The notes: generated by a model not told the origin, from the sequence alone. A stretch of DNA of 64,000 nucleotides from Paraburkholderia antibiotica (GCF_012927125.1 NZ_JABBFZ010000005.1:186001-250000), one strand, 5' to 3'. Positions 51,423 through 61,523 are shown, counted from the stretch's first letter. Numbers and translations: made by a program.

Positions 51423-51581
51423 ATGATGAAGAACATGAATCGCACCACTCTATTGCGCCGCTTCGCACTCGGCACGCTTGCCGGGCTTCTGCTCGGTCTG
51501 GCCGGCTGCAACACGGTGCACGGATTTGGCGAGGACATGTCGCACCTCGGCAATTCGATCAGCAATCACGCTGACAAATAA
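51423..51581 (+). CDS. entericidin EcnA/B-like small lipoprotein
   Basis: A 52-residue protein: basic start MMKNMNRTTLLRRF, hydrophobic stretch LGTLAGLLLGLAGC with a lipobox (LAGC, Cys at 29), and mature part CNTVHGFGEDMSHLGNSIS. CNTxxGxGxD matches the entericidin family. In E. coli entericidins form a toxin/antidote-like lipoprotein pair, but single copies like this one are common and uncharacterised. It starts 6 bp after leuC and is followed by leuD, so it is embedded in the leucine operon. Confidence 0.87.
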   Translation: MMKNMNRTTLLRRFALGTLAGLLLGLAGCNTVHGFGEDMSHLGNSISNHADK

Positions 51582-51668
51582 GCGGTTTTTGATTTTTACC
51601 GGCAATACGGCGCGCGGCTTTTCTCGCTGCAAACCGCATTGCCCGGTCTTCAGACAGGCGCAAGCGTC

Positions 51669-52322
51669 ATGGATAAATTCATCGTACACACCGGCGTCGT
51701 GGCGCCGCTCGATCGCGAAAACGTCGACACGGACGCGATCATTCCGAAGCAGTTCCTGAAGTCGATCAAGCGCACGGGCTTCGGTCCGAACGCGTTCGAC
51801 GAATGGCGCTACCTCGACCACGGCGAGCCGGGTCAGGACAACTCGAAGCGTCCGCTGAACCCGGACTTCGTGCTGAACCAGCCGCGCTATCAGGGCGCCT
51901 CGGTGCTGCTCGCACGCAAGAACTTCGGTTGCGGCAGCTCGCGCGAACACGCGCCGTGGGCGCTGCAGCAGTACGGCTTTCGCGCGCTGATCGCGCCGAG
52001 CTTCGCCGACATCTTCTACAACAACTGCTTCAAGAACGGCGTGCTGCCGATCGTGCTGACCGAACAGCAGGTCGATCATCTGTTTAACGAAACGTATGCG
52101 TTCAACGGCTTCCAGCTGACCATCGACCTCGAAGCGCAAGTCGTGCGCACGGCCGAAGGCGGCACCGAATATCCGTTCGAAGTGGCGGCGTTCCGCAAGT
52201 ACTGCCTGCTGAACGGTTTCGACGACATCGGCCTCACGCTGCGTCACGCGGACAAGATCCGCCAGTTCGAAGCCGAACGTCTCGCGAAGCAGCCGTGGCT
52301 GAATAATCGCCTCGTCGGCTGA
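51669..52322 (+). CDS. leuD: 3-isopropylmalate dehydratase small subunit
   Basis: A 217-residue swivelling subunit of isopropylmalate isomerase. It starts [20 protein letters not shown] followed by [13 protein letters not shown]. Conserved substrate-binding text includes [40 protein letters not shown] and KNGVLPIVL. Start 51669 gives the family N-terminus; an upstream in-frame start at 51639 is not supported. It is cotranscribed with leuC and leuB. Confidence 0.97.
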   Translation: MDKFIVHTGVVAPLDRENVDTDAIIPKQFLKSIKRTGFGPNAFDEWRYLDHGEPGQDNSKRPLNPDFVLNQPRYQGASVLLARKNFGCGSSREHAPWALQQYGFRALIAPSFADIFYNNCFKNGVLPIVLTEQQVDHLFNETYAFNGFQLTIDLEAQVVRTAEGGTEYPFEVAAFRKYCLLNGFDDIGLTLRHADKIRQFEAERLAKQPWLNNRLVG

Positions 52323-52426
52323 TCGTGCTGGTCGTGGCGAAGCGCGTGGGGGCATGACGGTCTGAAGTGCGCATGCCCGCGCGCGGTTCGCGCTCAAAGT
52401 CTCGCAAAAATCATCAAGGAATTCGC

Positions 52427-53494
52427 ATGAAGATCGCAGTGTTGCCGGGCGACGGCATCGGTCCCGAAATCGTCAAGGAAGCTGTCAAGGTTCTCAACGT
52501 GCTCGGCGAGAAGTTCGAACTCGAAGAAGCGCCGGTCGGCGGCGCGGGCTACGAAGCGAAGGGCCATCCGCTGCCCGATTCGACGCTCGCGCTCGCGAAG
52601 GAAGCCGACGCGATCCTGTTCGGCGCGGTCGGCGACTGGAAGTACGACAAGCTCGAACGCGCGCTGCGTCCGGAGCAGGCCATTCTCGGTCTGCGCAAGC
52701 ACCTCGAACTGTTCGCGAATTTCCGTCCGGCAATCTGCTATCCGCAACTCACCGGCGCCTCGTCGCTGAAGGAAGAGATCGTTTCGGGTCTCGACATCCT
52801 GATCGTGCGCGAGCTGAACGGCGACATCTACTTCGGCGCGCCGCGCGGCGTGCGTTCGTCGCCGGACGGCCTGTTCGCCGGCGCGAAGGAAGGCTTCGAC
52901 ACGATGCGTTATTCGGAACCCGAAGTGCGCCGCATCGCGCACGTCGCGTTCCAGGCGGCACAAAAGCGCGGCAAGAAGCTGTGCTCGGTCGACAAATCGA
53001 ACGTGCTCGAAACCTCGCAGTTCTGGAAGGACGTGATGATCGACGTGTCGAAGGAATACGTGGACGTCGAGCTGTCGCACATGTACGTCGACAACGCGGC
53101 GATGCAGCTCGTGAAGGCGCCGAAATCGTTCGACGTGATCGTGACCGGCAACATGTTCGGCGACATCCTGTCCGACGAAGCGGCCATGCTCACGGGCTCG
53201 ATCGGCATGCTGCCGTCGGCATCGCTCGACAAGAACAACAAGGGCCTGTACGAGCCGTCGCACGGCTCCGCGCCGGACATCGCCGGTAAGGGCGTGGCTA
53301 ACCCGCTCGCCACGATTCTGTCGGCCGCGATGATGCTGCGCTACTCGCTGAACAAGGCGGAGCAAGCCGATCGTATCGAGAGCGCGGTGAAGAAGGTGCT
53401 CGAACAGGGCTACCGCACCGGCGACATCCTCACGCCGGGTTGCAAGCAGGTCGGCACCGCCGCGATGGGCGACGCCGTCGTGGCCGCACTGTAA
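52427..53494 (+). CDS. leuB: 3-isopropylmalate dehydrogenase
   Basis: A 355-residue NAD-dependent decarboxylating dehydrogenase of leucine biosynthesis. It begins [20 protein letters not shown] and has [18 protein letters not shown] (substrate contact), [47 protein letters not shown] and [31 protein letters not shown] precedes the start. A hairpin follows about 105 bp downstream. Confidence 0.98.
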   Translation: MKIAVLPGDGIGPEIVKEAVKVLNVLGEKFELEEAPVGGAGYEAKGHPLPDSTLALAKEADAILFGAVGDWKYDKLERALRPEQAILGLRKHLELFANFRPAICYPQLTGASSLKEEIVSGLDILIVRELNGDIYFGAPRGVRSSPDGLFAGAKEGFDTMRYSEPEVRRIAHVAFQAAQKRGKKLCSVDKSNVLETSQFWKDVMIDVSKEYVDVELSHMYVDNAAMQLVKAPKSFDVIVTGNMFGDILSDEAAMLTGSIGMLPSASLDKNNKGLYEPSHGSAPDIAGKGVANPLATILSAAMMLRYSLNKAEQADRIESAVKKVLEQGYRTGDILTPGCKQVGTAAMGDAVVAAL

Positions 53495-53600
53495 AAAGCT
53501 GCGAAAAAGCTACGAGGGCCGCACCCGCCAGACATCTGAAGGCGGGCGCGCGAGCAGTGGTTCAAGCATTAAATCCGGTCGTTAAAACCGGTCTTTAAAA

Positions 53601-53632
53601 CGCGAATCGGCCTCTAAACAGGCCGATTCGCG
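53601..53632. terminator. hairpin terminator downstream of leuB
   Basis: A perfect 13-bp stem CGCGAATCGGCCT / AGGCCGATTCGCG with loop CTAAAC. It lacks a plus-strand T-run but is long and GC-rich. Confidence 0.65.
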
Positions 53633-53685
53633 CACCATGCGGCAAACTGCGCCGCCGTTTTCCCGTTTTCGTGTATATTGTGGCG

Positions 53686-53802
53686 ATGGCCCGGATCTCC
53701 CAAATCTCCTCGATTTCCAAGCAGCACGGCACAACTGCCCGTGCGATCGAGTTCGCCATTACCATCAAAACGATTACCCCGAAAACGATCACGAAGCGCT
53801 GA
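53686..53802 (+). CDS. putative Thr/Ile-rich leader peptide of asd
   Basis: A 38-codon frame that starts MARISQISSISKQHGTTARA and ends TKR before TGA. Eight Ile and seven Thr make up 15 of 38 residues, and codons 25-36 read ITIKTITPKTIT. This resembles E. coli ThrL (MKRISTTITTTITITTG...). Aspartate-semialdehyde dehydrogenase, encoded 84 bp downstream, serves the pathway to Thr, Ile, Met and Lys, so ribosome stalling at Thr/Ile codons could signal starvation. There is no good ribosome site; a TATATT box ends 6 bp before the ATG, so the message could be leaderless. Translation is unproven. Confidence 0.6.
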   Translation: MARISQISSISKQHGTTARAIEFAITIKTITPKTITKR

Positions 53803-53865
53803 TCGTCCGTTGTGTCCGCCCATCTTCCCCGCGCGGTCACTGCGGGCAAAGATGCGGGGAAGTTT
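53785..53865 (+). promoter_or_regulatory. candidate transcription attenuator hairpins upstream of asd
   Basis: Three stems can form. Stem A, ACGATC / GATCGT (53785-53806), covers leader codons Thr34-Ile35 and the stop. Stem B pairs ATCTT + CCCGC (53822-53832) with GCGGG + AAGAT (53842-53853). Stem C pairs CTTCCCCGC (53824-53832) with GCGGGGAAG (53854-53862) and is followed by TTT. B and C share their left arm, so they are mutually exclusive, as in an antiterminator/terminator switch. The T-run is short, and no direct A-to-B competition was found. Confidence 0.5.
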
Positions 53866-53886
53866 CCATTCGAAGGGTATGAAGTC

Positions 53887-55008
53887 ATGAACGTAGGTCT
53901 CGTAGGTTGGCGCGGCATGGTCGGCAGCGTCCTGATGCAACGTATGCAGCAGGAAGGCGATTTCGACTTGATCGAACCGGTGTTTTTCAGCACCAGCAAC
54001 GCGGGCGGCAACGCGCCGTCGTTCGCCAAAAACGAGACCAAGCTCAAGGATGCGTCCAGCATCGACGACCTGAAGAAGTGCGACGCGATCATCTCGTGCC
54101 AGGGCGGTGACTACACCAACGAAGTGTTCCCGAAGCTGCGCGCGGCGGGCTGGAACGGTTACTGGATCGACGCGGCATCGTCGCTGCGCATGAAGGATGA
54201 CGCGGTCATCATTCTCGATCCGGTCAACCTCGACGTGATCAAGAACGCGCTGGTCAAGGGCCAGAAGAATTTCATCGGCGGCAACTGCACGGTCAGCCTG
54301 ATGCTGATGGCGCTGGGCGGCCTGTTCCGCGAAAACCTCGTCGACTGGATGACGGCGATGACTTACCAGGCCGCATCGGGCGCGGGCGCGCAGAACATGC
54401 GCGAACTGCTGTCGCAGATGGGCACGCTCAACGGTGCGGTGAAGAACGAACTGGCCGACCCGGCTTCGGCGATTCTCGACATCGACCGCCGCGTGCTCGA
54501 AGCAATGAATAGCGACAGCATGCCGACCTCGAACTTCGGCGTGCCGCTTGCCGGCTCGCTGATTCCGTGGATCGACAAGGATCTCGGCAACGGCATGTCG
54601 AAGGAAGAGTGGAAGGGCGGCGCGGAAACCAACAAGATTCTCGGCAAGCCGGCCATGGGCACGCCGGGTTCGATTCCGGTCGACGGCCTGTGCGTGCGGA
54701 TCGGCGCAATGCGCTGCCACTCGCAGGCGCTCACGATCAAGCTGAACAAGGACGTGCCGCTCGACGAAGTGAACGACATCCTCGCGTCGGCCAACGACTG
54801 GGTGAAGGTCGTGCCGAACGAGCGCGAAGCGTCGATGCGCGATCTGTCCCCGGCCGTTGTTACGGGCACGCTGACGGTGCCGGTCGGCCGTGTGCGCAAG
54901 CTCGCGATGGGCGGTGAATATCTGTCGGCGTTCACGGTCGGCGATCAGCTGCTGTGGGGCGCGGCCGAACCGCTGCGTCGCATGCTTCGCATTGTGCTCG
55001 ACAAGTAA
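53887..55008 (+). CDS. asd: aspartate-semialdehyde dehydrogenase
   Basis: A 373-residue NADPH-dependent enzyme that converts aspartyl phosphate to aspartate semialdehyde for Lys, Thr, Met and cell-wall diaminopimelate. It begins [20 protein letters not shown] (GxxGxVG nucleotide loop). The catalytic Cys lies in [20 protein letters not shown], and the substrate His/Arg region in [20 protein letters not shown]. The start 53887 is the family start; the frame is open further upstream only by chance. A strong terminator follows, so asd is probably its own transcription unit. Confidence 0.98.
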   Translation: MNVGLVGWRGMVGSVLMQRMQQEGDFDLIEPVFFSTSNAGGNAPSFAKNETKLKDASSIDDLKKCDAIISCQGGDYTNEVFPKLRAAGWNGYWIDAASSLRMKDDAVIILDPVNLDVIKNALVKGQKNFIGGNCTVSLMLMALGGLFRENLVDWMTAMTYQAASGAGAQNMRELLSQMGTLNGAVKNELADPASAILDIDRRVLEAMNSDSMPTSNFGVPLAGSLIPWIDKDLGNGMSKEEWKGGAETNKILGKPAMGTPGSIPVDGLCVRIGAMRCHSQALTIKLNKDVPLDEVNDILASANDWVKVVPNEREASMRDLSPAVVTGTLTVPVGRVRKLAMGGEYLSAFTVGDQLLWGAAEPLRRMLRIVLDK

Positions 55009-55045
55009 AGTAAACTACGCGCTCACGACGCGTAGACAACTCAAG

Positions 55046-55073
55046 AAGCGTCGCGCTTGCGCGGCGCTTTTTT
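55046..55073 (+). terminator. intrinsic terminator of asd
   Basis: GC-rich stem AAGCGTCGCGC / GCGCGGCGCTT (one wobble, CTTG loop after opening the last pair) followed by T6 (55068-55073). Confidence 0.88.
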
Positions 55074-55146
55074 CATTGTGTGCTCCGATCATCTTGTCTC
55101 TTTCCACTCGCATAAAAGGCCGCGCGCTGACGCGCCGGGAGTCCCG

Positions 55147-57831
55147 ATGAACCTTCGACGCTCCGCTCTTCGGGCTATGTCCATTCATCACGATCAGGAT
55201 CGATTCACGAACGGGCTGACGGCGATGGCCGCCGGCACGGCTTTGGCTTTGGCGCTACTCGGCGGTAGCGCGGGCGACGCGCTTGCCGCGCCGGCGAACA
55301 CCGCGAGCGCGCCCGATGTCGCTGCCGCGCCTGTCTCGGGTTCCGCCGTCGTGGCATTCGCGGCGGGGAGCCAGTACACGGTGCGGGCTGGGCAGTCGCT
55401 GAACGACGTGGCGATTGCGGTCACGCAATCGCGCGACCGCGCGGTACTGGCACGAGCGACGCGCGCGCTGTTCGATACGAATCCGGCTGCGTTCATGAAT
55501 CACGATCCGAGCCGGCTGCGGGTGGGCGCGGTGTTGATCGTGCCGGCGCTGGATGCGTCGGGGGCGTTGGCGGCTTCGGGGGCTGCGGCGGCTGGTGCTG
55601 CGACGGGGGCATCGAGTGCGGCGCCCGCGGGCGCGTCTTCGCCTGCCGCGCCGGCTGCTGCGGCCAGCGTGACGAGCGGTGTCGCGGAGGTGAATGCGGC
55701 TGCCGCGAGTGCGGCCAGTGCCGCGGCGCACGCAACCACGCCGGCTGTGCCGGCGATTTCCGGCACGGCCAGCGCGCCGGGTGGGGCAAGCGCGGCGGCG
55801 TCGATTGGCGCGGCGGTAGGCGGTGCGGCTTCGTCCGCGCCGATCGCAGGTTCGGCAGCGCAGCCGACGAGCGGCGCGCAGGAGTGGACCGGATCGGTTC
55901 AACCGGCCGCGAGCGCGCCGGCCGCTGAGACGTCAGCGCCGGCAACCGGTGCCGCTCCGGCGGCCACGACCGCGCAGGCGGCTTCGTATCCGCATCCGCA
56001 GGTGTCGAGTCTGCAGCAATTGCTCGCGCTGAAAAATCGCGTGCTGATGGAATTGCAGAAGCACGGTATTGGCGGTGCGCCGGCGGTTTCGGGCGCCGCG
56101 CCGACAAGCGCCGCGCAGCCAGTGGCGGGGGGCTCTGCCGCCGCTGCCGTGGCGACGCCGGGGCACACGAACGTAGCAGCGGCGCCATCGAGCGATGGCG
56201 GCATGTCGCAACGGGATCTGAGTATTGCGGCGGCGGTCGGCGCGGCACTGGTCGTGCTGCTGGCGGCGCTGCGCATGGGGCGTCGCAAGCGCGAGAAGGT
56301 GGCAGCGAAGCGTGCTGCGGAGCCGGCCGATGCCGCGATGACGAAGTCCTCGCGTGCTAGCGATGCGCGAGATGCGGTAGCGGCTGGCGCGTCGACGGCA
56401 GCGATGGAAGGGACGCTGGACGCGCGTGATGATGAGGCGGCGCGGCAGGCGGCTGCGGTGGCGGCCGAGCGCGCTGCAGCAGAGCGAGAGGCAGCAGAGC
56501 GCGCTGAGGCAGAGCGTGTTACAGCACAACGCGCAGCGGCAGAGCAGGCCGAGGCCGAACGTATAGCGGCAGAGCGTGCGGCAGCGGAACACGCGGTGGC
56601 AGAGCAGGCTGCAGCCGAACGCGAAGCAGCAGAGCGTGTCGCAGCGGAACGCGTAGCGGCCGAGCAAGCCGCAGCAGAACACGCAGCAGCCGGGCAAGCA
56701 GCAGCCGGGCAAGCAGCAGCCGGGCAAGCAGCAGCCGGGCAAGCCGCCGCAGAGCGCCAAGCCGCAGAACAGGCAGCAGCAACACACATCGCCGCCGACC
56801 ACGCCGCAGCACAACAACCCATCTCCGAACCCATCGCACCGCCCCAACCGCTGGCCGGCGTCCCCCCGTCCAGCGACCACGACAGCTCCGCCGAACAACC
56901 ACCCGCGCCGATCCATCACGACGACCTGAGCGCGGCGGCAACAGCCGCCAATCTCGCCGCCGCCGCTGAACTCGGCGCCGAAGCATTGCCGTTGGGATCG
57001 CTCGAGCCCGGCGTCGGCGGCGCGCACGACGAGCACGTGCATCGTCTGCAATGGGACGACGAAACCCCGGCAAGCCCGACGACAAATCAAACGACAAACC
57101 AAACGACAAACCAGACGACCAGCACCACTACAACTACCGACTCCGCAGAAACCACTTCGGCCGCCCAGCCAGGTCCGGCCGAACCGCAGACCTCATTCAA
57201 CGTTCCACCCCCTGTGCTCGATTTCTCGCCACACCAGACCGAATCGCAAGCACGCACGACTGTGTCGTTCGGTCAGCCGTTCAGCAACACCCCGTCGCCC
57301 GCACCGGTTGCACCCGCTGCGCCGACCGAATTCCCGCGCGATGCCGTCGACGCGTTCGGCAGCCTCGACATGCCGCTGCCGCCGCGCATCGAGTTGCCGG
57401 CCGGCAGCGTCGGCAGCGCCGGCGTGTCGACCTCGCTGTCGACGCAGCCTGTCGTCTCGCCCGAAACGACCGCCCAGCAAGCTTTTGCCACGCATGACCC
57501 GGACCACGGCGTGCCGCACGTCGCCGATGAAATCGCCGCCGGCACCGCAGGCCACGGCGCCGTCGCGGGCCTCGGCGCATCCGGTTTCGGCGCGCTGAAG
57601 CTCGACTTCGATCTCGAATTGCCGCCGAGCCCGGCCCAGCCGTTGCCGGATTTCACGCCGGCCGATCTTGGCCGTATCGCGCGCAACAAGCTCGAACTGG
57701 CCTCCGAGTACATCGAACTCGGCGACCTCGCGGGCGCCCGTGCGCTCATCAACGAAGTGATCGAAGCGAACGATCCGGCCACGCGCATCGAAGCCCGCGC
57801 GTTGCTTTCGACTCTCGCGCCGCTGTCGTGA
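55147..57831 (+). CDS. fimV: FimV-like peptidoglycan-associated scaffold protein
   Basis: An 894-residue protein. The N-terminal signal-like hydrophobic segment ends near GDALAAPA. A LysM-type region follows ([20 protein letters not shown] ... [15 protein letters not shown], about residues 78-135). Then come Ala/Pro-rich linkers, a heptad segment [19 protein letters not shown], and a TM helix ([20 protein letters not shown], about residues 358-377). Next are a cytoplasmic Ala/Glu/Arg coiled-coil repeat and an acidic low-complexity stretch. The C-terminal FimV/TPR-like domain reads [20 protein letters not shown] + [15 protein letters not shown]. FimV organises polar proteins and type IV pilus assembly in Pseudomonas. 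The asd-fimV-truA order is widely conserved. Confidence 0.9.
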   Translation: MNLRRSALRAMSIHHDQDRFTNGLTAMAAGTALALALLGGSAGDALAAPANTASAPDVAAAPVSGSAVVAFAAGSQYTVRAGQSLNDVAIAVTQSRDRAVLARATRALFDTNPAAFMNHDPSRLRVGAVLIVPALDASGALAASGAAAAGAATGASSAAPAGASSPAAPAAAASVTSGVAEVNAAAASAASAAAHATTPAVPAISGTASAPGGASAAASIGAAVGGAASSAPIAGSAAQPTSGAQEWTGSVQPAASAPAAETSAPATGAAPAATTAQAASYPHPQVSSLQQLLALKNRVLMELQKHGIGGAPAVSGAAPTSAAQPVAGGSAAAAVATPGHTNVAAAPSSDGGMSQRDLSIAAAVGAALVVLLAALRMGRRKREKVAAKRAAEPADAAMTKSSRASDARDAVAAGASTAAMEGTLDARDDEAARQAAAVAAERAAAEREAAERAEAERVTAQRAAAEQAEAERIAAERAAAEHAVAEQAAAEREAAERVAAERVAAEQAAAEHAAAGQAAAGQAAAGQAAAGQAAAERQAAEQAAATHIAADHAAAQQPISEPIAPPQPLAGVPPSSDHDSSAEQPPAPIHHDDLSAAATAANLAAAAELGAEALPLGSLEPGVGGAHDEHVHRLQWDDETPASPTTNQTTNQTTNQTTSTTTTTDSAETTSAAQPGPAEPQTSFNVPPPVLDFSPHQTESQARTTVSFGQPFSNTPSPAPVAPAAPTEFPRDAVDAFGSLDMPLPPRIELPAGSVGSAGVSTSLSTQPVVSPETTAQQAFATHDPDHGVPHVADEIAAGTAGHGAVAGLGASGFGALKLDFDLELPPSPAQPLPDFTPADLGRIARNKLELASEYIELGDLAGARALINEVIEANDPATRIEARALLSTLAPLS
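56683..56742 (+). repeat. perfect 15-bp tandem repeat, four copies, inside fimV
   Basis: GCAGCAGCCGGGCAA is repeated four times without a mismatch and encodes (AAAGQ)4. It sits in the Ala/Glu/Arg coiled-coil repeat of FimV. The unit is in frame, so copy-number change would alter protein length only. Confidence 0.9.
57085..57120 (+). repeat. 12-bp tandem repeat encoding NQTT units in fimV
   Basis: Three near-identical 12-base units (AATCAAACGACA type) encode [12 protein letters not shown], followed by a Ser/Thr run. They are AT-richer than the flanking gene. Confidence 0.8.
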
Positions 57832-58640
57832 CGCGCATCGCATTAGGCGTTCAGTACGACGGCTCGGCGTTCGCCGGCTGGCAATCGCAACCGCACGGCA
57901 ACACCGTGCAGGACGAACTCGAGAAGGCGTTGCGCGAATTCACGCGCACGCCGGTGCAGACGATCGTCGCCGGCCGCACCGATCGCGGTGTGCACGGGCT
58001 CGGCCAGGTCGTGCATTTCGACACCGAGCTCGATCGCGTCGATATCTCGTGGGTACGCGGTCCCAACGCGTTCCTGCCGAAGACGATCGGCGTGCAATGG
58101 GCGAAGCCGATGCCCGACGACTTTCACGCGCGTTTCTCCGCGTTCGAGCGGACCTATTACTACGTGCTGTACGTGAGCCCGGTGCGTTCGCCGATGCTCA
58201 CCACGCGCGCCGGCTGGGTGCACACGCCGCTCGACGTCGACGCGATGCGCGCGGGCGCCACGCACCTGATCGGCGAGCACGATTTTTCGTCGTTCCGTTC
58301 GTCGCAATGCCAGTCGAAGACGCCGTTCAAGCATCTGTATCAGATCGACGTGCAACAACAGGGTAACTTCGTGCATTTCCGCTTTCGCGCGAATGCGTTC
58401 CTGCACCACATGGTGCGCAACGTGATGGGCTGCCTGATCGAAATCGGCGCCGGCCGCCGTCCCGCCGCGTGGATGGCCGACGTGCTCGCGAGCCGCAGCC
58501 GTGACTGCGCAGCGCCGACCTTCATGCCGGACGGCCTTTACCTTGCGCAGGTGGGCTATCCTGAGCAATTCGCCGTGCCCGCCCCGGTGACGGGCAGCGT
58601 GCCGTGGAGCAGCGTATGGACCGAGCAACCGGAAACATGA
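57828..58640 (+). CDS. truA: tRNA pseudouridine(38-40) synthase
   Basis: A 270-residue enzyme that converts uridines 38-40 of tRNA anticodon arms to pseudouridine. It starts at GTG 57828, overlapping the fimV stop by 4 bp, with [20 protein letters not shown]. The catalytic Asp is in [16 protein letters not shown]. Further family text: [40 protein letters not shown] and [19 protein letters not shown]. The gene overlaps trpF at its 3' end, continuing a compact cluster. Confidence 0.97.
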   Translation: MTRIALGVQYDGSAFAGWQSQPHGNTVQDELEKALREFTRTPVQTIVAGRTDRGVHGLGQVVHFDTELDRVDISWVRGPNAFLPKTIGVQWAKPMPDDFHARFSAFERTYYYVLYVSPVRSPMLTTRAGWVHTPLDVDAMRAGATHLIGEHDFSSFRSSQCQSKTPFKHLYQIDVQQQGNFVHFRFRANAFLHHMVRNVMGCLIEIGAGRRPAAWMADVLASRSRDCAAPTFMPDGLYLAQVGYPEQFAVPAPVTGSVPWSSVWTEQPET

Positions 58641-59347
58641 AAGCAGTCGACAACCCCGCCACCCAGGCCGACGCGGCCGCCCGTCAAAGCGTGCCGCACC
58701 GCACGCGCATCAAGCTGTGCGGACTCTCCAAGCCGGAAGACGTCGCCCACGCGATCGATCTCGGCGCCGATGCGATCGGCGTCGTGTTCTACCCGCCGAG
58801 CGCACGCTCGGTCAGCGTCGCGCAGGCGGTCGAGCTGGTGCATGACGTGCCGCCGTTCGTGTCCGTGGTTGGCCTCTTCGTCAACGCGACGCCGGACTGG
58901 ATCCACGAAGTCGCGAGCAACGTTAATCTGACGCTGCTGCAGTTCCACGGCGACGAAACCCCGGCGCAGTGCGAAACGCTCGCCGGCATTGCGGGTTTGC
59001 CTTGGTTGCGTGCGCTGCGGGTTGCGGCGGATACTCGATCGGCCGATTTGGTAAAATCGGCTCTTAATTATTCGGCAGCCAGTGGCCTCCTGTTCGACAC
59101 CCATGTCGAAGGCTACGGCGGCGGCGGGAAGGTTTTCGATTGGTCACTTATTCCAGCAGAGCTCGCGCATCGGGCCGTTTTGAGTGGTGGGTTGAACGAG
59201 CAAAACGTCAGTGATGCGATCCATCGCGTGCGCCCGTACGCGGTCGATGTCTCGAGCGGCATCGAAGTAGCGGGCGCCCGGGGCGTGAAAGATCACGCCC
59301 GGATGGCGGCATTCGTGCGCGCGGTACGCGCGGCGGACGCCGAATGA
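58637..59347 (+). CDS. trpF: phosphoribosylanthranilate isomerase
   Basis: A 236-residue TIM-barrel enzyme for the third step of tryptophan synthesis. The catalytic Cys is in [20 protein letters not shown]. It also has [54 protein letters not shown] and [20 protein letters not shown]. The ATG at 58637 overlaps the truA stop as ATGA and is preferred; ATG 58616 is possible. Compared with the family it carries about 25 extra N-terminal residues before the barrel. trpB follows after 59 bp. Confidence 0.95.
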   Translation: MKAVDNPATQADAAARQSVPHRTRIKLCGLSKPEDVAHAIDLGADAIGVVFYPPSARSVSVAQAVELVHDVPPFVSVVGLFVNATPDWIHEVASNVNLTLLQFHGDETPAQCETLAGIAGLPWLRALRVAADTRSADLVKSALNYSAASGLLFDTHVEGYGGGGKVFDWSLIPAELAHRAVLSGGLNEQNVSDAIHRVRPYAVDVSSGIEVAGARGVKDHARMAAFVRAVRAADAE

Positions 59348-59406
59348 TTCTGGCTCGCGAGTCTTCGCAATGAAGACCGCGCGCCATACTGAGAAGAGTG
59401 ATCACC

Positions 59407-60600
59407 ATGTACAACTTGCCTGACGAAAGAGGTCATTTCGGCCAATTTGGCGGCGTGTTCGTCGCTGAAACGCTGTTTTCCGCACTCGACGAGCTGCGTG
59501 AAGCATACGAGAAATATCAGAAAGACCCGGACTTCGTCGCGGAATACGAGCGCGAACTGAAGTACTTCGTGGGTCGTCCTTCCCCGATCTATCACGCCCA
59601 GCGCTGGAGCGAATTGCTCGGCGGCGCGCAGATTTATCTGAAGCGTGAAGACCTGAATCACACCGGCGCGCACAAGATCAACAACGTGATCGGCCAGGCG
59701 CTGCTCGCCAAGCGCATGGGCAAGCCGCGCGTGATCGCCGAAACCGGCGCGGGCCAGCACGGCGTGGCCACGGCAACGATCTGCGCGCGCTTCGGCATGG
59801 AATGCGTGGTCTACATGGGCGCCGAAGACGTACGCCGCCAGGCCGCCAACGTGTATCGCATGAAGCTGCTCGGCGCGACCGTCGTGCCGGTCGAATCGGG
59901 CTCGCGCACGCTGAAGGATGCGTTGAACGAAGCGATGCGCGACTGGGTCACCAACGTCGAAAACACGTTCTACATCATCGGCACGGTCGCGGGTCCGCAC
60001 CCGTATCCGATGATGGTGCGCGACTTCCAGCGTGTGATCGGCGACGAATGCCGGGTGCAGATGCCGGAGCAGGCCGGTCGCCAGCCGGATGCGGTGATCG
60101 CATGTGTGGGCGGCGGTTCGAACGCGATGGGGATCTTTTACCCGTATATCGACGATAGTTCGGTGCAGTTGATCGGCGTCGAAGCGGCGGGCGACGGCAT
60201 CGATACGGGCCGTCACGCGGCGTCGCTGATCGGCGGCAGTCCAGGCGTGCTGCACGGCAACCGCACTTATCTGCTGCAGGACGACGACGGCCAGATCATC
60301 GAGACGCATTCGGTCTCGGCCGGTCTCGACTATCCGGGTGTCGGTCCCGAGCATGCGTGGCTAAAAGACAGCAATCGCGCGCAATACGTCGGCATCACCG
60401 ACGAAGAAGCGCTGAAGGCGTTCCACGACTGCTGCCGTATCGAGGGCATCATTCCCGCACTCGAATCAAGCCACGCGCTGGCTTACGCGACGAAACTCGC
60501 GCCGACCTTGTCGAAGGACAAGGTTCTGCTGGTCAACCTGTCGGGCCGTGGCGACAAGGACATGCACACGGTCGCGGAGCGATCGGGTATCCAGTTCTGA
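59407..60600 (+). CDS. trpB: tryptophan synthase beta chain
   Basis: A 397-residue PLP enzyme that joins indole and serine. It begins [20 protein letters not shown]. The PLP lysine is in [20 protein letters not shown], the phosphate-binding loop in [15 protein letters not shown], and [20 protein letters not shown] and [20 protein letters not shown] are also conserved. The start at 59407 has GAAGAG upstream; a GTG three codons earlier (59398) is an alternative. The partner gene trpA lies one gene downstream, separated by a DNA methyltransferase. Confidence 0.98.
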   Translation: MYNLPDERGHFGQFGGVFVAETLFSALDELREAYEKYQKDPDFVAEYERELKYFVGRPSPIYHAQRWSELLGGAQIYLKREDLNHTGAHKINNVIGQALLAKRMGKPRVIAETGAGQHGVATATICARFGMECVVYMGAEDVRRQAANVYRMKLLGATVVPVESGSRTLKDALNEAMRDWVTNVENTFYIIGTVAGPHPYPMMVRDFQRVIGDECRVQMPEQAGRQPDAVIACVGGGSNAMGIFYPYIDDSSVQLIGVEAAGDGIDTGRHAASLIGGSPGVLHGNRTYLLQDDDGQIIETHSVSAGLDYPGVGPEHAWLKDSNRAQYVGITDEEALKAFHDCCRIEGIIPALESSHALAYATKLAPTLSKDKVLLVNLSGRGDKDMHTVAERSGIQF

Positions 60601-60611
60601 GCCACATAACG

Positions 60612-61523
60612 ATGCGCGACGAGTTCGACGAGCCACAGCTGGCGCTTGAAATCACGAATCCGGCCACCGACACGGCGGCCGCGGCATCTGCACCGTTACT
60701 GGCGCAGGTGCCGGCCGGCATTCAGCTGTTGAACCGCGATTTTCTGACCGATGTAGCGAACATTCCCGACGGGTCGATCGACCTGATCGTGTGCGATCCC
60801 CCTTACGGGCTCGGCAAGGATTACGGCAACGACTCCGACATGCGCACGGGCGAGGAATTTCTCGTCTGGACGCGTGGCTGGCTCGAGCTGGCTGTTCCGA
60901 AGCTCAAGCCGTCGGGTTCGCTCTACATCTTCTGCACGTGGCAGTACGCGCCGGAAATCTTCAGCTTCCTGAAGACCAAACTCGTGATGGTCAACGAGAT
61001 CATCTGGGACCGGCGCGTGCCGAGTATGGGCGGCACGACGCGCCGCTTTACGTCGGTGCACGACAACATCGGTTTCTTCGCGGTATCGAAGGACTATTTC
61101 TTCGATCTCGATCCCGTCCGCATCCCGTACGATGCCGTCACGAAGAAGGCGCGTTCGCGTAAGTTGTTCGAGGGAAGCAAGTGGTTGGAGCTTGGCTATA
61201 ATCCGAAGGATGTCTGGTCGATCTCGCGCCTGCATCGGCAGCACGCCGAACGCGTCGCGCACCCGACCCAGAAACCTCTGGAAATCGTCGAGCGAATGGT
61301 GCTCTCCAGCTGCCCCAAGGGCGGCCGCGTGCTCGACCCGTTCATGGGCAGCGGCACCACCGCGGTTGCTTGCGTCCGTCATCAGCGCGAATTCGTCGGC
61401 TATGAGATCAACGAAAGCTACTGCGCGATAGCGCGCGAGCGCGTGAGCGCCGCCGCGTCTCCTCCTTTGCCGCGCCGCAGTCGGGGCAAATCAAAAGTGC
61501 AGCGCCCGACCGAAGTGCAGTAA
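60612..61523 (+). CDS. solitary site-specific DNA methyltransferase (beta-class, N6-adenine or N4-cytosine)
   Basis: A 303-residue S-adenosylmethionine-dependent DNA methyltransferase. The catalytic motif IV DPPYGLG (about residues 62-68) comes before the AdoMet motif I DPFMGSGTTAVAC (about residue 243 onward), the order of the beta class. RVAHPTQKPLEIVERMVLSS is the motif X region. A variable region between about 90 and 210 would read the target. No restriction gene is near. It lies 11 bp after trpB and before trpA. From memory, the homologue at this trp locus in B. cenocepacia is an orphan adenine methylase for GTWWAC; specificity here is untested. Confidence 0.92.
   Translation: MRDEFDEPQLALEITNPATDTAAAASAPLLAQVPAGIQLLNRDFLTDVANIPDGSIDLIVCDPPYGLGKDYGNDSDMRTGEEFLVWTRGWLELAVPKLKPSGSLYIFCTWQYAPEIFSFLKTKLVMVNEIIWDRRVPSMGGTTRRFTSVHDNIGFFAVSKDYFFDLDPVRIPYDAVTKKARSRKLFEGSKWLELGYNPKDVWSISRLHRQHAERVAHPTQKPLEIVERMVLSSCPKGGRVLDPFMGSGTTAVACVRHQREFVGYEINESYCAIARERVSAAASPPLPRRSRGKSKVQRPTEVQ

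Larger units (their letters stand above)
53495..53886. other. leader region between leuB and asd with attenuator-like elements
   Basis: 392 bp. It holds the leuB terminator-like hairpin (53601-53632), a candidate -10 box TATATT (53674-53679), a Thr/Ile-rich leader ORF (53686-53802), and overlapping hairpins up to 53865 just before asd. These parts are annotated separately. Confidence 0.6.
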
